Below are positions 21,366 to 34,466 of a DNA stretch of 64,000 nucleotides, one piece after another. Under the pieces are notes generated by a model, which saw only the letters and a program-made list of their open reading frames with translations, was not told the origin of the DNA and searched no databases. Origin of the DNA: Cladophialophora immunda (lineage: Eukaryota > Ascomycota > Eurotiomycetes > Chaetothyriales > Herpotrichiellaceae). A program made the translations under genes and the position numbers. Each line of letters begins with the position of its first letter. The first letter of the stretch is position 1. The stretch covers positions 1,906,239-1,970,238 of the forward strand of contig NW_015622543.1 in assembly GCF_000835495.1 (NCBI RefSeq), given 5' to 3'.

Positions 21366-23466
21366 ATGCCTGTACAGGGTAAGCGCTTGGATGGCGGTCC
21401 ATTTGAGACGCTCGACTTCGGTGAACTTGACGATTTCGTAATCGGATACAAGCCGAGAGTATGGGAGGAGCGACAAGTTCCTGGGGATTTTGATCCGATA
21501 TGGTACGCTGACCGGCACGGGAGAGGAGCCTTTGGGCGAGAGGCAGAAGACGAGGCCTTCCTGCGACGGCGGCTCTACTTCGAGGAAAATGTGAAGGATG
21601 ATGTAGAATGGGGCCCTGTAAGACTGCTTGGAAGAGGGGGATACGGCATCGTCGGCCTATGGCAGAAACGAGACAACAAGAACCAGACCATCGACGAAGT
21701 CGTCTTGAAGCAGACCGCTTACAACAGCAACGAAACCAGGGTGAGCGCGATTGAGCTCGATCCCCGGGCTTATCCCAGGCACCTGATAGAAGCCGCCATC
21801 CACAAAGACATCAATACTCAGCATCCCGGTGTCTCACCACATTTGCGCCAATACAAGTTTATTTATGAAGACCGCATCCACCAGCAGGGCCGTTATCGAT
21901 TCTATTTGGAGTATTGTCCACACGGAAGCCTTTATCAACTTGGGCGCCTTTACCGGTGCTGGGATACCTATCTCCCCGAGGTTTTCGTCTGGCATGTCTT
22001 CTATTCCCTGGCAAAGGCGTGCGAAGCCCTCCGGGATTCTCCCCCGGCCGACAGCAGAGCTATCAAAGAGGAGTACTTCGAGCTCGGGCTGGAAAATGTA
22101 TTCTGCCTCCACCTGGATTTGAAACCGGAAAATGTGCTCCTCGGTTATCCGCACGAGGGTCAGGAGTACCCGTCTGCTCTACTAAACGACTACGGTATAT
22201 CCATGTATACGATTTGTTCGGACAAGTTTCCAGGCATAAACCCTGGTGAGATGTGGTGGCGCGGCACCCATTCCCACAGGCCCACGGTAAGCAAGCGTTC
22301 GCCCGATCCCACTCTCACTCTCCCAAGGCGTTGCGGGTGGCCAATTTGAAGCCTGGAAGCGGCTGACAAGGAAACGACGCAGGAACAATGCCATTTTGGT
22401 GTGAACTGGGAGATCCCACCGGAGGGCGGGTGGATCAGGAACCAGGATACCATAAAACGGAATGTCGACTGGCACGGGGCCGCAGATAAACGTGAAGAAG
22501 ACAACGATGGTAAACCAGACGAGAATGGTAACGATAAACCTCCCGGTGACGTGATCTTCGATCACACAATGAATGTAAGTTGGTCCCTTCCTGCCCCAAC
22601 CGGCCCCAATCCCGGCGATACTGCCCTTGCACGGACCCCTGTCACTACCCCAGCTGTGTGGGAGGAAGAATCATAGAAGAGAAGCCTGCTGACATACCCA
22701 CCTGGTTTACCCCGTGGTATAGATCTACGGCGTGGGCCACACAGTGTTCGACCTCGTGACACTCCGAAGCAGCACGAAACACCTGGTCAAGATCCGGGCC
22801 AAGTCGCTCAAGCGGTTCCAGCAGAACGGCAACCACCAGATCTCGCACGTCTCCACCAAGAAACCGGGCGTCTACAGCAGCCGGCTCCGCCACCTGATCC
22901 ACCGCTGCCTGGACCCGGACCCGGCCAACCGGCCCTCGCAGCTGGAGCTGATGGACCAGACGCGCCGGGGGTTCCGGCTGGCGGTCAAGCGTGCGAAAAG
23001 GGCCGGCGCCTTCCCGGTCAAGGTGTACTGCCGCGACCACGAGATCAACGACATGCCCCTCGGGGACGCCGGCTTCAAGCCCTCGCGCAAGGAGTTCCGC
23101 AACCTGATCGAGAGCGAGTTCGTCGACCCGGACGCGCCCCGGCTCAGACTGCCCGCCGCCAAGTACGGCGGGTTCCCGCACGGCTGGTCCAACCCGAGCT
23201 GGAAGAGGATGTACAACCAGCGCAACCCGCACGATCGCTGGTTCAACGGGCTTCAAGGCGGCCGGGTTCCCCCGCCGCCCCCGCCGCCGCCTTCGTCTTC
23301 GTCCTCGTCTTCGTCGTCTTCGGACGGAGGTGACGACGACGACAATAACAACAAGGGCCCTCCCGTCAAGGCCGCCGACAATGTCAAGCCGAAATCAGCG
23401 CAGGCTCGGCCAGGTGGGAAAAGAGTCCGTTTCGCCGTTCAGAACGGAAACTTGGCCCTTGCCTAG
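21366..23466 (+). CDS. Fungal protein kinase-like protein with Pro/Ser-rich tail
   Basis: Exons are 21366-22286, 22383-22574 and 22723-23466, giving 618 residues. Kinase hallmarks: Gly loop GRGGYGIV (89-96), VLK lysine (about 115), catalytic loop HLDLKPENVLL (249-259), DYG in place of DFG (275-277) and the subdomain XI-like HRCLDPDPANRPS. The HRD motif reads HLD. The DEV-type region between catalytic loop and activation segment is short, and the segment MWWRGTHSHRPT stands where APE would be expected. It may be an active but divergent kinase or a weak one. The C-terminus has eight prolines, a Ser run and an Asp/Asn tract. GC content jumps in exon 3 (line 22861-22920 is about 70% GC against about 45% at 21841-21900). 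It belongs to large fungus-specific kinase expansions; substrate is unknown. Confidence 0.8.
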
Positions 23467-24105
23467 TGGCGTTGAAGGGGTCAGGGCTGTGGGAAAGGGA
23501 ACGGGAAAGGCCGTTCTTAGGCCGAGCCTGCTTGGGCAGGGCGTATGCATTGCTTGTGAGATGGGAAAAAGAGATGCACTGCGTCGAGGGCGTTGTGCAA
23601 AACATGACCCGGAGAGCGGTGATGGTGGTTTGATTTACTTCAAGCTTCAGCTGTTTTGATTCGAACCAGCCGTTATGAAAAATTGAGTAGATTTGGTCGG
23701 TGGTGTTCCTATCGGCGAAAGCGATACGTAGATAGTTGATTGTGTGGTTGGTATTCGTTTCTATCTGAGCTGTCGCTTCTGGCTTCTGTACTCGAACATC
23801 GTATCCTTTCATTCCACACCCTGGGGAGATATATGGATGCCAACCAGGGAATTAATTCTAAGAAGCAAAAGTCTTGAAAAATCCAAACCAAACAATACGC
23901 TCCATCGCTGATGCCCTGCGTGTGGATATGAATAAGAGACATCCAGCAAAGTATCCTTTGCATTGTTCAGGCCTCAAATCCGCCCTGGGTCATGATGAGG
24001 GACACCATCGCTATGCATGTGCGCAAACAACTCTTTTGTGAAGTCGGATCCTGTTTCATGCCAAATCATACACTTTCTTCTCCATTTTGTTGTTCATTTT
24101 CCTGT
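23467..24105. other. Intergenic, convergent kinase-like / rpc2
   Basis: 640 bp between converging genes. GATTCGAACC at 23658-23667 resembles a tRNA B box in reverse, but no tRNA fold surrounds it. Nothing was called. Confidence 0.4.
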
Positions 24106-27100
24106 TCAAGCCCGCCTCGAGCCGTCGGAAGGAAACTCATCGGACACGATCAACCTTGTATTGACGTTCATGCTGCCAAGTTCGTTGAGCAAGAGCTTGA
24201 ACGCATACGGCAGAGTCATTCTGACCACGTTCGAGCCCGGTTCGCCTGCTTTGCTGCACCGCTGACACCATCGTGCAAAGGCCATGAAGCCACAGTTTTC
24301 GCAGACGTCCACCTGATGCTGATCGCTCGACAACATCAGCCGCTCGCGGAGCAACTGTGACGCGCCGTATGCGATGAGACAGTCGCGCTCCATTTCTCCC
24401 AGTCGCAGACCTCCATCTCGTGAACGCCCTTCGGTAGGTTGACGCGTCAGAATGGCCCGAGGGCCGCGAGAACGACTGTGCATCTTGTCTTGCACCATAT
24501 GTTTGAGTTTCTGATAGTAGATTGGCCCAGTGAAGACGTAGGCAGGAAGAGGTTCACCAGTGATTCCAGAGGTGAGATAATCCTTGCCATCATAACTGTA
24601 ACCCGCCTCAATCAGAGCCCGGGACATGTCTTCGAGCTTGCTCCCACCAAACGCGGTACCGTACTCGAATTTGCCCTTGAGGATACCAGCTTTGCCAGAA
24701 ACGAGCTCCAACATTTTGCCAACCGTCATTCGCGAGGGGAAACCGTGAGGGTTCATGATAATGTCTGGCGTGATGCCAAGATCTGAGAATGGCATGTCGA
24801 CTTGCTCGGCGATAATTCCAACGACACCTTTCTGCCCGTGTCTGGAAGAGAACTTGTCGCCGACTTCTGGGACCCTCGTCTGCCGTGTCTGAATCTTGAT
24901 AATTTGATGACCACCTTCGGCTTCGGTCACCATAACTTTGTCAATGTAACTGGGGTCCGGAAGACGATATTTCTGTGGTTGTGGATCCATCCCAAACGTG
25001 CGAGGACTATCAGATCCATTCTCTGACAGGCCCGAAGAGTTGGCGTTCCTAGGTATGAACTTGTTGACGTAGATCTCTCCGCTACTGACTTTCTCACCGA
25101 CAGACGCGACCCCATCTGAATCAAGTAGAGCATGACCTTTGGCGATTGTACCGTCGGCATTCTTAGAAGGAGGGTAAACCATATCAGTCGTCTCATTCGG
25201 GTAATTCTTGATCGTGACAGGATACTTGCGAAGAACCTGGCAGCGGCCAAATCCCCGGTCAACCGATGCTTTGTTGAGGACGAGGGCATCCTCGATATCG
25301 TAACCGCTATACGACATGACAGCCACCGTCGCGTTCTGACCCGCAGGGAGTTTGTCGTACTTAACCAATTCGATGGTCCTTGTCTTCACCAGGGGTTTCT
25401 GAGGGTAGACCATGAGATAAAGCAAGGTATCAATCCTTAAGAACTGATTGTTGGCAATGAAACCAATAGCTTGTTTGCCCATGGCGCATTGATAAGTGTT
25501 GCGGGGCGATTGGTTGTGATGAGGATATGGAATCAGCCCTGCAACCGCCCCGAGAATTGTGAAAGGTTCAATTTCCAAGTGAGTGGTCGTTGCGTTTATG
25601 TCGGATTCATACATAGCGATATTGCTATCATTTTCTTCGTTAACGTCCAGGTACTCAACGAGGCCGCGTGCCAGAAAGTCGTCAAAGTCCATTGAGCCCT
25701 GACGGAGTGATTTCAGGTACCGTTTGGTGACCTTAGATTTTTTATCCTCAACAATAATCAAAGGCCGGCATATCCGACCTTCATCCGTTGCTACTTGAAT
25801 TGTGTTGTGGTGATGGTTGATGAAGATTGATACGAACTCGGAGATTCGTCCCGATCTTCGCAGACGGCGAAACGAAGATAGGAAATGTGAAGGCTGTCGG
25901 GTAGCGGCCACAGGAGTGCCGTTCAACAGTACGAGGTAAGACCCCGGGGCGTAGAGCTCTGATCCGCCCACGGTGACTATATCTTCAGCGCCCAGCATAA
26001 AGATTAGCCGTTTGATCGGTGCCTCTTCGTCGTCTGTCGTGATGTGTGTCATTAAAGCTAAGTTCTTGACCAGACCACAGGCTTCACCTTCAGGCGTATC
26101 GGCGGGACAGAGCATGCCAAATGATGATGGTTGGAGCGCCCTAGGGCCGCTGACTTTGCGGGTCTTCTCAAATTGACTCGATATTCGGGTCATCATGCCG
26201 AGGGAGGCGATGAAGCTCAATCGACTGAGCAGGTGGGTGACACCAGCTCTGTCCATGCGAAACCGCTTCAAGTTCCAGTTGCCCGTGGCGATTGCTCTGT
26301 TCATGCCTTGAGTGATATGGTTTGATGCTCCCATCATGATCCTGACAGGGTCTACCAAGGCGGTCTTATTTTGCTTCCTCAATTCTTTGTCGATCTTCAG
26401 CTTGACGTCGTAATTGAATTTTTTGAACAAGTCCTCAAAGAGTAGAGAAAGTAATTGCCCCGCCAACTCCAGCCGCTTGTTACCAACGTAATCTCGGTCA
26501 TCGACTAGGGCCGGATTTCGCTTCGCCATCAGGGCACGGCGTGCCATATGGGCTACATAGAGGGCCTTGGGTCTGAAGTTGAGATCTTCTATTGGAACAT
26601 GAGCAATGAACACGGCACTGATGGCTTCGACAGCTTCCTGGACAAAATTTCTGCGAGCTTGCCCAAAAGGGGTCGACTTTGCAGTAATCTTGAGACGTGC
26701 TCCGATGTATTCGAGGGCCTGTTGTTGCGTATGGATGTGATTCTTGATCGTTTCTTCAAAGTTGATTGAGAAGTCTTCTCGAAGAGTAGAGTTGAGGCCG
26801 GCAACGATATTCATCATGTCCAGATCTGAGGAAACACCCATTGCTTTCAACAAGATGCAAATGGGTATGTCCTCCTTGAGAATATTGTGCTTCATGTACA
26901 AAAGGTCTTTCCTGAGCACAATATAGCTCTTCGACTTTCTCGCGTGGGTGGAGCTAGTAACCGAGGCAGTGATCAGGTCTTTCTTTGGATCGGCCTCGAC
27001 AATGATTCGGTTTTTGCTGAGCTGCTCCTGGACCAGGATGACCTTCTCAGTACCGTTGACAATGAAATAGCCACCAGGGTCCAGGGGACATTCATCCATT

Positions 27101-27824
27101 GCGCACATCTCGGCCTCCGACTTGTTGGCAAGAACGCATTTGTTACTTCGCAACATCACTGGCAAGCGTCCGATGGGCACACCTCTGGTACGATATGCAT
27201 CCTTTGTCTTCGTGAATCGAACATCGACCAGAATTGGAGCTGCGTATGTAAGATCTCGCAAGCGACATTCATTGGGGGTGACGCTCGATTCCTTAAACTC
27301 TTTTCTGTGGAACTTCTCCATCTCGTCAGCTCTGCAGGGTTTTCCAATGTAGATGTCTTCATATTTGATGTAGAATTTCGGATCAATGTCACTTGTAATG
27401 ATCGGCTCAGCATTGATGATCTTTCTCAACTCGACATCGACGAAGTGATTGAAGGAGTCCACATGTTGCTTGACCAGCCCCTTCACCTTCAAGAACGCAG
27501 GGAGCAGGTTCCATTTGTCTCGAGCAGTATCGATAGGATCTGTCAGGGACTTGTCGTAGTAGAAGGGCTCTAGCGCCGCATCGAAGCTGTCTGCATGCTG
27601 ATGAGGTTTGCGGGATTGCCTTCCAGTCTTAGGATTTTCTTTCACGGCAGACTCGTCCGTAGGAGGCCCCTCTTTGGCAGGTGCTTTGCGCACTGCTGAA
27701 GTCTATTCCTGTTAGATTGTCTCCTTCCCGGGTAGAAGCAGGCACAATTTACCTTCGGGACAGTCTTTCTAGCGGCCTGTGAAGGCGCACCGCCGGCGCC
27801 ATCGGTCTTTCTCTTGGCCGGCAT
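24106..27824 (-). CDS. rpc2: RNA polymerase III second-largest subunit (RPC2/Ret1)
   Basis: Catalytic beta-like subunit of Pol III, which makes tRNA and 5S rRNA. Exons are 27824-27753 (MPAKRKTDGAGG...) and 27702-24106, joined across a 50-bp intron with a CTAAC branch, giving 1222 residues. Pol III-type features include DKWNLLPAFLKVKGLVKQHV, then the lobe and protrusion (RGVPIGRLPVMLRSNKC). The fork region RALQPSSFGMLCPADTPEGE, the hybrid-binding core (SYSGYDIEDALVLNK) and DKFSSRHGQKGV follow. The C-terminal clamp has the zinc site CENC...CQRC (VDVCENCGFMAFARWCQRCS). Length fits yeast Ret1 (about 1150) and fungal orthologues. A stretch about residues 880-920 (NANSSGLSENGSDSPRT) looks like a variable insert. 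Confidence 0.96.
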
Positions 27825-30660
27825 CTCTCGTCAAAGGGACGCAAAAGAGGAGGGGGACGGGTCGAAAAGCAAACCTTGCATGACTTGGTGCTGCGGCGAG
27901 AGGTCCTACAGTAGAATGCAGACGTTTTGGCAGAGGCAATATTGCAAGGCTCAAACGAATCATGCGTCGAGGTGGGCAACTTTTTTCGCAGCCAAATTCT
28001 GCCGCAAGTCAGATGACTAAGCGAGGCCAGGGCGGTGAAGGGAGGGGTCAGGCACCAGGCTCCAAGGCTCAGTGTGGAAAGTGCGCCGAGTGCCCGCCTT
28101 CAGAGTCAATTTCCCACACAATCAGCACCAGCGGCTCTTCCATTGGATCAACGGCCATGTTATACCACAGCTCCAACACCGCACAAAGCCTCAGGTAAGC
28201 TTCCCGTCCTCTGCTTTGCATCCATGGGATGACCCTGTCAGTCTGAAACACGCAATCGCCCGAGATTCCGACGTTGGCCAGAGGACGGATGCGAATGCCC
28301 AACAAGGAGAATGATTTGCCCTGGGGGACGGCCTCGCTCTCGGGCGTCGCAGCAGCAAGTGTGGGGTTCTTTCTGCTCAATGGCCTCTTTTTCATACTTT
28401 TTCATGCAGGGGATCATTTGTACACCTGGCCAGCGGGTCCGTGGCGTGCTTCCCGTTCATGGTCTTATCCCTCAATCAGATTCGATCCCGGTTCAGCACT
28501 TGCGTCAAGCCTAACGAAGCTCTAGCTCGCATTTTCCTCGAGCGTGCACGACACTTGGGCCACTTGCACTACGGCTAATTGGGCATGCCGCCGGAGTGCA
28601 TTCAACAATATTGCGTTAAGGAGTGCTTTGCAATGTCAAGCAGGCGCCTCATGAGCCCACCTGGTAGTCGCTTACAGAATCGGTGGCCTCTCAGCTGTTT
28701 TCATGCTTGTCGCTTGTGGTCCTATAGAGCACAACCACAATAAGTGCAAGCATTAGCTCGGGCAGGAAACATCATTCCGTCTCGCCGCCCTGGGACGTTG
28801 CTGGTGTATGCTTCTCGGAAGCAGGCTCACTATTCCATTCTCTCCTTGTATGGACGGGACCAGGATTCCTGGACTTGGTGATGCTTCTAAAAGATCACAG
28901 CATGCCTGTACCAAACTAGAGGTACAGATGTTAAAGCACTGGTGCGTTTGGCGTCGGGCCGACTCCTAAATCAAAACGTCTAAATGTTGGGTTCTCACGA
29001 GCTGTCTGCACACAAGTCATGTGTCTGGAAATGGCCTTCACTGTCAGGACACTACAATGGTGGAAGATGACATGGCGCTACTCTCTGAATGTCTCATGGC
29101 AGGGGCCAGGCTGTGGGGTGCGAAGTGACTCTCCAGAGGTCAAACAAGAGGCAGACTTGGATTATTGCGCCATGCCGATCAGGAGGACAGTCGAAACTTA
29201 ACCGATATACGAGAACAAAGAAATGCTCGAATGCTGGATCTTCGAGCAGATCCAAGAACCTCCCCAAGAGCATCCCACACAGCGCTCCAGAGGCCTTCAC
29301 AATCCTCGACCAGTGGATTTCATTTCTGGTGTCACTGTCTCTGAAGCAGAGGCCCACGAGGAGGGCTCATCGGGCTTTTGCTGCTCGGTGGGGGACCCTG
29401 ATTTCTCCCGCTTGACCGCCATTTTGCCTGGATAGACCATGGCTGATGGGATTGGGGAACCAAACAGCGCCTCCCGGGTCCAAGTGCCTTTCCCCACACA
29501 AATATCTTGTCTGACGAGCAAAGCGTGGACGCATCAACGTGAGCGAAGGCTTGAGCCACCGTGCCCACGCTGTGATGCGCAACCAAGAATTGACCCTATT
29601 GGCGCAGCCGGGAGTTGCGTCGCCATTCTGACGAGGGAAAGAGGAAGAATTCTCACTCGCTCTGTGGCCACCATTGCCTATCCTGCAGCAGCCAGTTCCA
29701 TCCTGAGTGGGTGGCTCTGGCTCTTTCAGACTGCCCGCGAAGTCTGATGGGGAAAGACGTTTCTCCTTGCAGGCTTTGACCTGGTCACAGTTCGTCACTC
29801 TCTCGCTTCTGGTCCCTTGCTCGTGGCTGCCGAGGGGCGACTGCTCACCAAGAGCCCACCCCGAGAGTTGTGCAAAATGCCCACCTTTAGGCATCGGGAT
29901 TTTTGGGATATGCTTCAGGGGACCTGCCTGTAAACGAACAGACTGACCATCCAAGCTGCAGCAACCTGCAGACTGGCAACTCTATCTAATAATTCAATAT
30001 CCCTTACCGGTGATTTCCAAGGGGGGACCATAGGGAGATTCGGGCTGAAGACTTGGGGAGGAGCCCAGACAAGAAAACGACAACTAGGACACCGGAGTTG
30101 GTACCACCCAGAGGCCCTCAACAACAGGAACAGCGACCGACCTCGAACCTCGACCGTCGACCTGGCCGTGCTGGTCTTTGGCCATCGACTCTTTACCCTG
30201 GTCGACGAGGGATTAGTCCCAGGGCTAACCAGAGGAAAAGCACCAGTAGTGGCAGAGGCAAGTCCCTAGCCAGAATACCCACGCTGCAGCCAGGTTAAGC
30301 TAACAACCTCGTCTAGGCCGCTACCCATCGAGCGCCAGTACCCACGCTGGGCTCTGGCGCTTGCCTAAATGCGCACCACCAAAAAGCCCCCCAAGAGTCG
30401 AATCCAACCTCCACTGCTACTCTAGCACTCTCCAGATTCGATCCCGTTTCTGAGGTGCCTTTCCTCCTACTTCACCTCTTTGCACGCCTGTAACAATATT
30501 CTTTCCTTTCCTTGCCCTCTGCGTTTCCTATCACTGTCTTTATAGCATATCTCGACTGTCGTGTTGCCCCTCGGCGCGCACGCAGCGTTGGCTGCATCCA
30601 TTTTCTCACTCCCTTTTTGTCATCCTGGGGACCACGCGCACGCCCTGCGGGGATTGCTCA
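27825..30660. other. Long gene-poor divergent region, rpc2 / pumilio gene
   Basis: About 2.8 kb, the largest gap in the window. Two minus-strand frames are open but unrecognised: 28069-28395 (108 codons, with LELWYNMAVDPMEEPLVLIV) and 29367-29954 (195 codons, no domain). I do not call either. The right end (about 30470-30660) becomes pyrimidine-rich, as before fungal transcription starts. No tRNA, repeat or element was identified. Confidence 0.4.
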
Positions 30661-30752
30661 CAGTTCTCGTTTCCCTATTATACTGAATACAGCGTCTTGT
30701 GGGCGGTGCAGACAGGATTAAAGTGTTGAGTATCGGCCTTGTTCCATCCAAG

Positions 30753-30925
30753 GTATGTACGCATTTCACAAGCCTCGAGCAAACGCGTACCGACCTGTCA
30801 TTCAAGTCGGTTCAGCGAGTCAACCCCCGATTCGAGCCCTACCCCTCGACGGTCTAGCCTACCGAATCATCTGAGTCTGGACGGTTGATGTGACAGGTTT
30901 GCTAACAGCTGTTTTCATGGTGTAG
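30753..30925 (+). other. Probable 5' UTR intron of the pumilio gene
   Basis: AAG/GTATGT donor, GCTAACAG branch region and GTGTAG acceptor, ending 9 bp before the ATG at 30935. It supports that ATG as the translation start and places transcription start upstream of about 30750. Confidence 0.55.
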
Positions 30926-30934
30926 TCCTCGAAC

Positions 30935-33900
30935 ATGGCTTTTTCCAACACACTTAGTGGGCGGATGGAGGAACTGCGCTTCCCCAGCCTGCGGTCCCCA
31001 GACGCCGAGAGTCCATACAGTTCGAATGGCTCCTCTACACGAGAGCAAAATCCATTCTTCTCAAACATGCACTCTTCGTCCAACGACGCCCGCGCGAGCC
31101 TCCAACGTCGCTTCACAACAGACTCAAGTAAGATGCCTGTGGCCAGACCATTTGGTCAGCAATATGCGTCCATGAACACGGCTGCGGTATGTCACATATT
31201 TCTGTACAACGCTTATTGTGGTGTCAAGCTGTGGTCCTTGGGGAGGAAACAATAGGGTATTGTGGAGCTAGCTGGTTGTGAAGTGAATACTGGTCTCAGA
31301 TCTACTAAACACCGCGGGCAACCACAACCCTAGCTGGTTTATGATTTCTCTCCCTACCGCGTACATTACCAACAGCTTATCCCCATCTCTTTGTCTTTCA
31401 CGCAAACCTCTGGTTATCACCATGGCTGACCCGGATCCACAACAGGCGAAGAACAAACAAATGTACGAAGACATCCAGAACGCGAAGCGCAAGGCGGAGG
31501 AGCAGTTGCGGCTTTTGGAGCTCCAGGAACGGAGCCTTCAGATGGGAGCCTCTACTCAGGACCTTGAGCGGATCTCCACTCGACTGAATCGGATCAGTCT
31601 CAACGGCCCTGTTAGCGAACCCACCACTCCCCCAGAGTACGCCGAAAGTGGTTTCAGCAATCGGTTCTCGCGCTCTAGCAGACTGTCTATGAACAGTATC
31701 ATTTCACCTCCGAGTCTCAGCAAGCGAATCTCCCAATCTAGCTCTCAAGTTACCTCGCCTCCCCCAAATCGTCTTTCAGGCAACGGCATGTACAGCCAAT
31801 CTCAGAAACCATCTGCAAAATCAGTGCCAGGCTCTCGAAGAGGGTCTGATGAAGACGAATACTACCCAGAGGATTTGCCCACCACTCGAGCTGCTGCTTC
31901 GTAAGTTGACTGCGTGCTTCAAGTCACCCTTACCTCAACTTTGCCATTGTTCTCCCACAATAGCCTTCCAAAAGCATATGAATGAGGCTTCACTATTCAA
32001 ATCGCTTCATGTTAGCTCTTGGCGATAGTCACGTTACTTGGAGTTCTCAACGCGTCGCCCATCGCCCCTGTGCACCTCACTTCCCTTCGTCACTAGGCAA
32101 AGACAGCAAACATCTAACTTCTTTGACCTCTAGGTTGAATCGCTTTTCTATGCCAGTCAACAGCAGTCGTCATCCGCAACGTCTCAGTGTGAGTGGTGCT
32201 GGTGGCGGTTCATTTGGTCTTGCAAACACCACCAGCTTTCTCTTTGACGAGGATGATGATAAACTCAACCCGCTTGACTTGACATCCCCCATTGCAAAAG
32301 CCTTCGCGCAGCTTGAGGGCGACGACACCTTTCCGACTTTGACCAGTGACGGTCTCAAGGTATGTTATTCACCTTGTCGTCCTTCAAACCTCAGCTCACT
32401 CTTCGTCAAAGCTTTCTGCCAACTCTGCTGCTTTGGATCTCGCAAACTCCAAGACGCCAGATCTTGACTGGACTCTCGGATCGCGCTACAGACCAGCCCA
32501 TCAGAGCATGCCTCACACAGACTCTTCCATGTACAGACCTGTTCTTACCAACCTCAACATCAGCAGCCCACCTGCGGATCGTCCTGCAGATTTGACGCGT
32601 CGCAAGTCTCAGCGCCATTCTATGGGAGTCACTTTTGAAGATACTGCGCCTCTGCCTGCAAATCTGACCGTCTCTCGGCCCACGTCCCTCCAGACCTCTT
32701 ATTCAACCAACGACGTCCCAACAGTTAAGAAATCTTTGACTTTGGACACAGCTCCTACGCCTCCCAAGACGCAAGCTGAGCAGCAGTTCCACAACCACAA
32801 CGTCAGTTTGGGACGAATTCCTGCGAACGCAGTAAACAATCGTCAGAGTCGAGAAGTCACCAACGGATCTGTCAAGCTAGAAGACAAAGCCATGCCGTCT
32901 GCGGGCCCGCTGTCCAGCTTGCACGCCAGTGCAGCGCCGTTCAGCACGTCTTTCACCAGCACCTCAGATTCCAACGCGATGGCTTTGGCCAGTCCAACCT
33001 CGACATATCCACCCCCACAACCTTACATGTACAATATGCAAACTTTCAACGTCAACCAGATGAATCCCCAGACCCCCGCTGCCGGACCCATTCAGCCCTT
33101 TGGCCAGAATCAAGGGATCTATGGCATCAACAATACGTATTCTGGCCCACAGCGTTCAGGCACTGGTCGCCGCAACCATGGTGATGAAGCTCGATTCAAC
33201 AATGTCCCACTTGAGTCATATCGAGGAAATCTGTACGAGCTCTGCAAAGACCAACATGGCTGTCGCTACCTCCAACGCAAGCTTGAAGACGGCAACGAGG
33301 AGCATATCCAGGCCATTTTCGTGGAAACCTGTCCTCATATCATCGAGCTGATGACCGACCCCTTCGGCAACTACCTCTGCCAGAAGTTATTCGAGCATTG
33401 CAACGAGGAGCAGCGAACTACCCTAATCAATACTGCCGCTCCGGCCCTCGCGACCATTGCTCTTAATCAACACGGGACCCGTGCCCTTCAGAAGATGATC
33501 GAGTTCGTTCATACCCCATCCCAAGTCGACACTATCATTCAAGCATTGTCTCCCCGTGTCGTCGAGCTGGTTCAGGATTTGAACGGCAACCACGTTGTCC
33601 AGAAATGCCTCACTCGTCTAGGAGCGGAACGTTCTCAATTTATCTACGATGCAGTTGGCAACTTCTGTGTGATTGTGGGCACTCATCGTCACGGATGCTG
33701 TGTGCTCCAGCGCTGTATCGACCATGCCCAGGGCTTTCAGCGGGCTCAGCTCATTGCCAGGATCACTCACTGTGCCTTCGACCTGGTCCAGGATCCATTT
33801 GGCAACTATGTTGTTCAGTATATTCTCGACCTGGATGAAGCTGCGTTTACCAAGCCACTGTGTGAAAATTTCTATGGTCGGGTTCCAGCCTTGTCAAAGC

Positions 33901-34466
33901 AGAAGTTTAGCTCCAACGTCATTGAGAAGTGCTTGCGCACTGCCGACACCGACACCAAGAGAGCCATGATCGAGGAGATGCTGATGGGAAATGAGCTCGA
34001 GAAGATGCTCCGGGACTCCTTTGCCAACTACGTGGTCCAGACTGCCATGGAGTACGCGGATCCTGCCACCAAGATGCGCCTCGTTGACTCCATTCGTCCC
34101 ATTCTTCCCCTCATCAAGCAAACTCCTCATGGACGACGAATTGCCAGCAAGATTCTCGGTAACGATGTTGCAGGCCGTGGGAATGCGCCCGCCAACGACA
34201 ACATCCTCGCAAGTTTCAACAGTGGCCGCGCAAACAGCCGCCGCAATGTCCAGATTGTCGGAGGCGGCTTCAACGGGATTCGCACTTCCGACGCCTATGG
34301 CTCTGCCGATATTCCGAACAATGTCACTCCCAATGGAAACACTTACGGCTTGATGGATTCAACTGTCAACATGTACAACGCGCACAATTACGGCAATGAT
34401 CTCGGGCCGAATGGTTATGCTGGCTTCATCAACGGCTCAGTTGGCGGCTCCAACAATGTCATTTGA
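30935..34466 (+). CDS. puf4: Pumilio-family RNA-binding protein, Puf4 type
   Basis: Binds 3' UTRs and controls mRNA decay or translation. Model exons are 30935-31186, 31446-31900, 32134-32359 and 32412-34466, giving 995 residues. The first exon (MAFSNTLSGRMEELRFPSL) is the least certain; a shorter form could start at 31422 (MADPDPQQ). A coiled-coil-like segment (NAKRKAEEQLRLLELQERSL) and a long Ser/Pro/Asn-rich region precede eight Puf repeats in the last 350 residues. Their recognition helices in order are HGCRYLQ, FGNYLCQ, HGTRALQ, NGNHVVQ, HGCCVLQ, FGNYVVQ, SSNVIE and FANYVVQ, followed by HGRRIASKIL. By the Puf code this order reads UGUAUAUA, the yeast Puf4-like core. The 233-bp third-exon intron is long for this window. 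Confidence 0.9.

Noticed and set aside
23658..23667. GATTCGAACC, a reverse tRNA B-box look-alike
   Set aside because: The flanks do not pair as a T-arm or acceptor stem and no A box lies at the right distance.
29367..29954. 195-codon minus-strand open frame
   Set aside because: No recognisable motif, and plus-strand frames of similar quality overlap it. Left as part of the gene-poor region.
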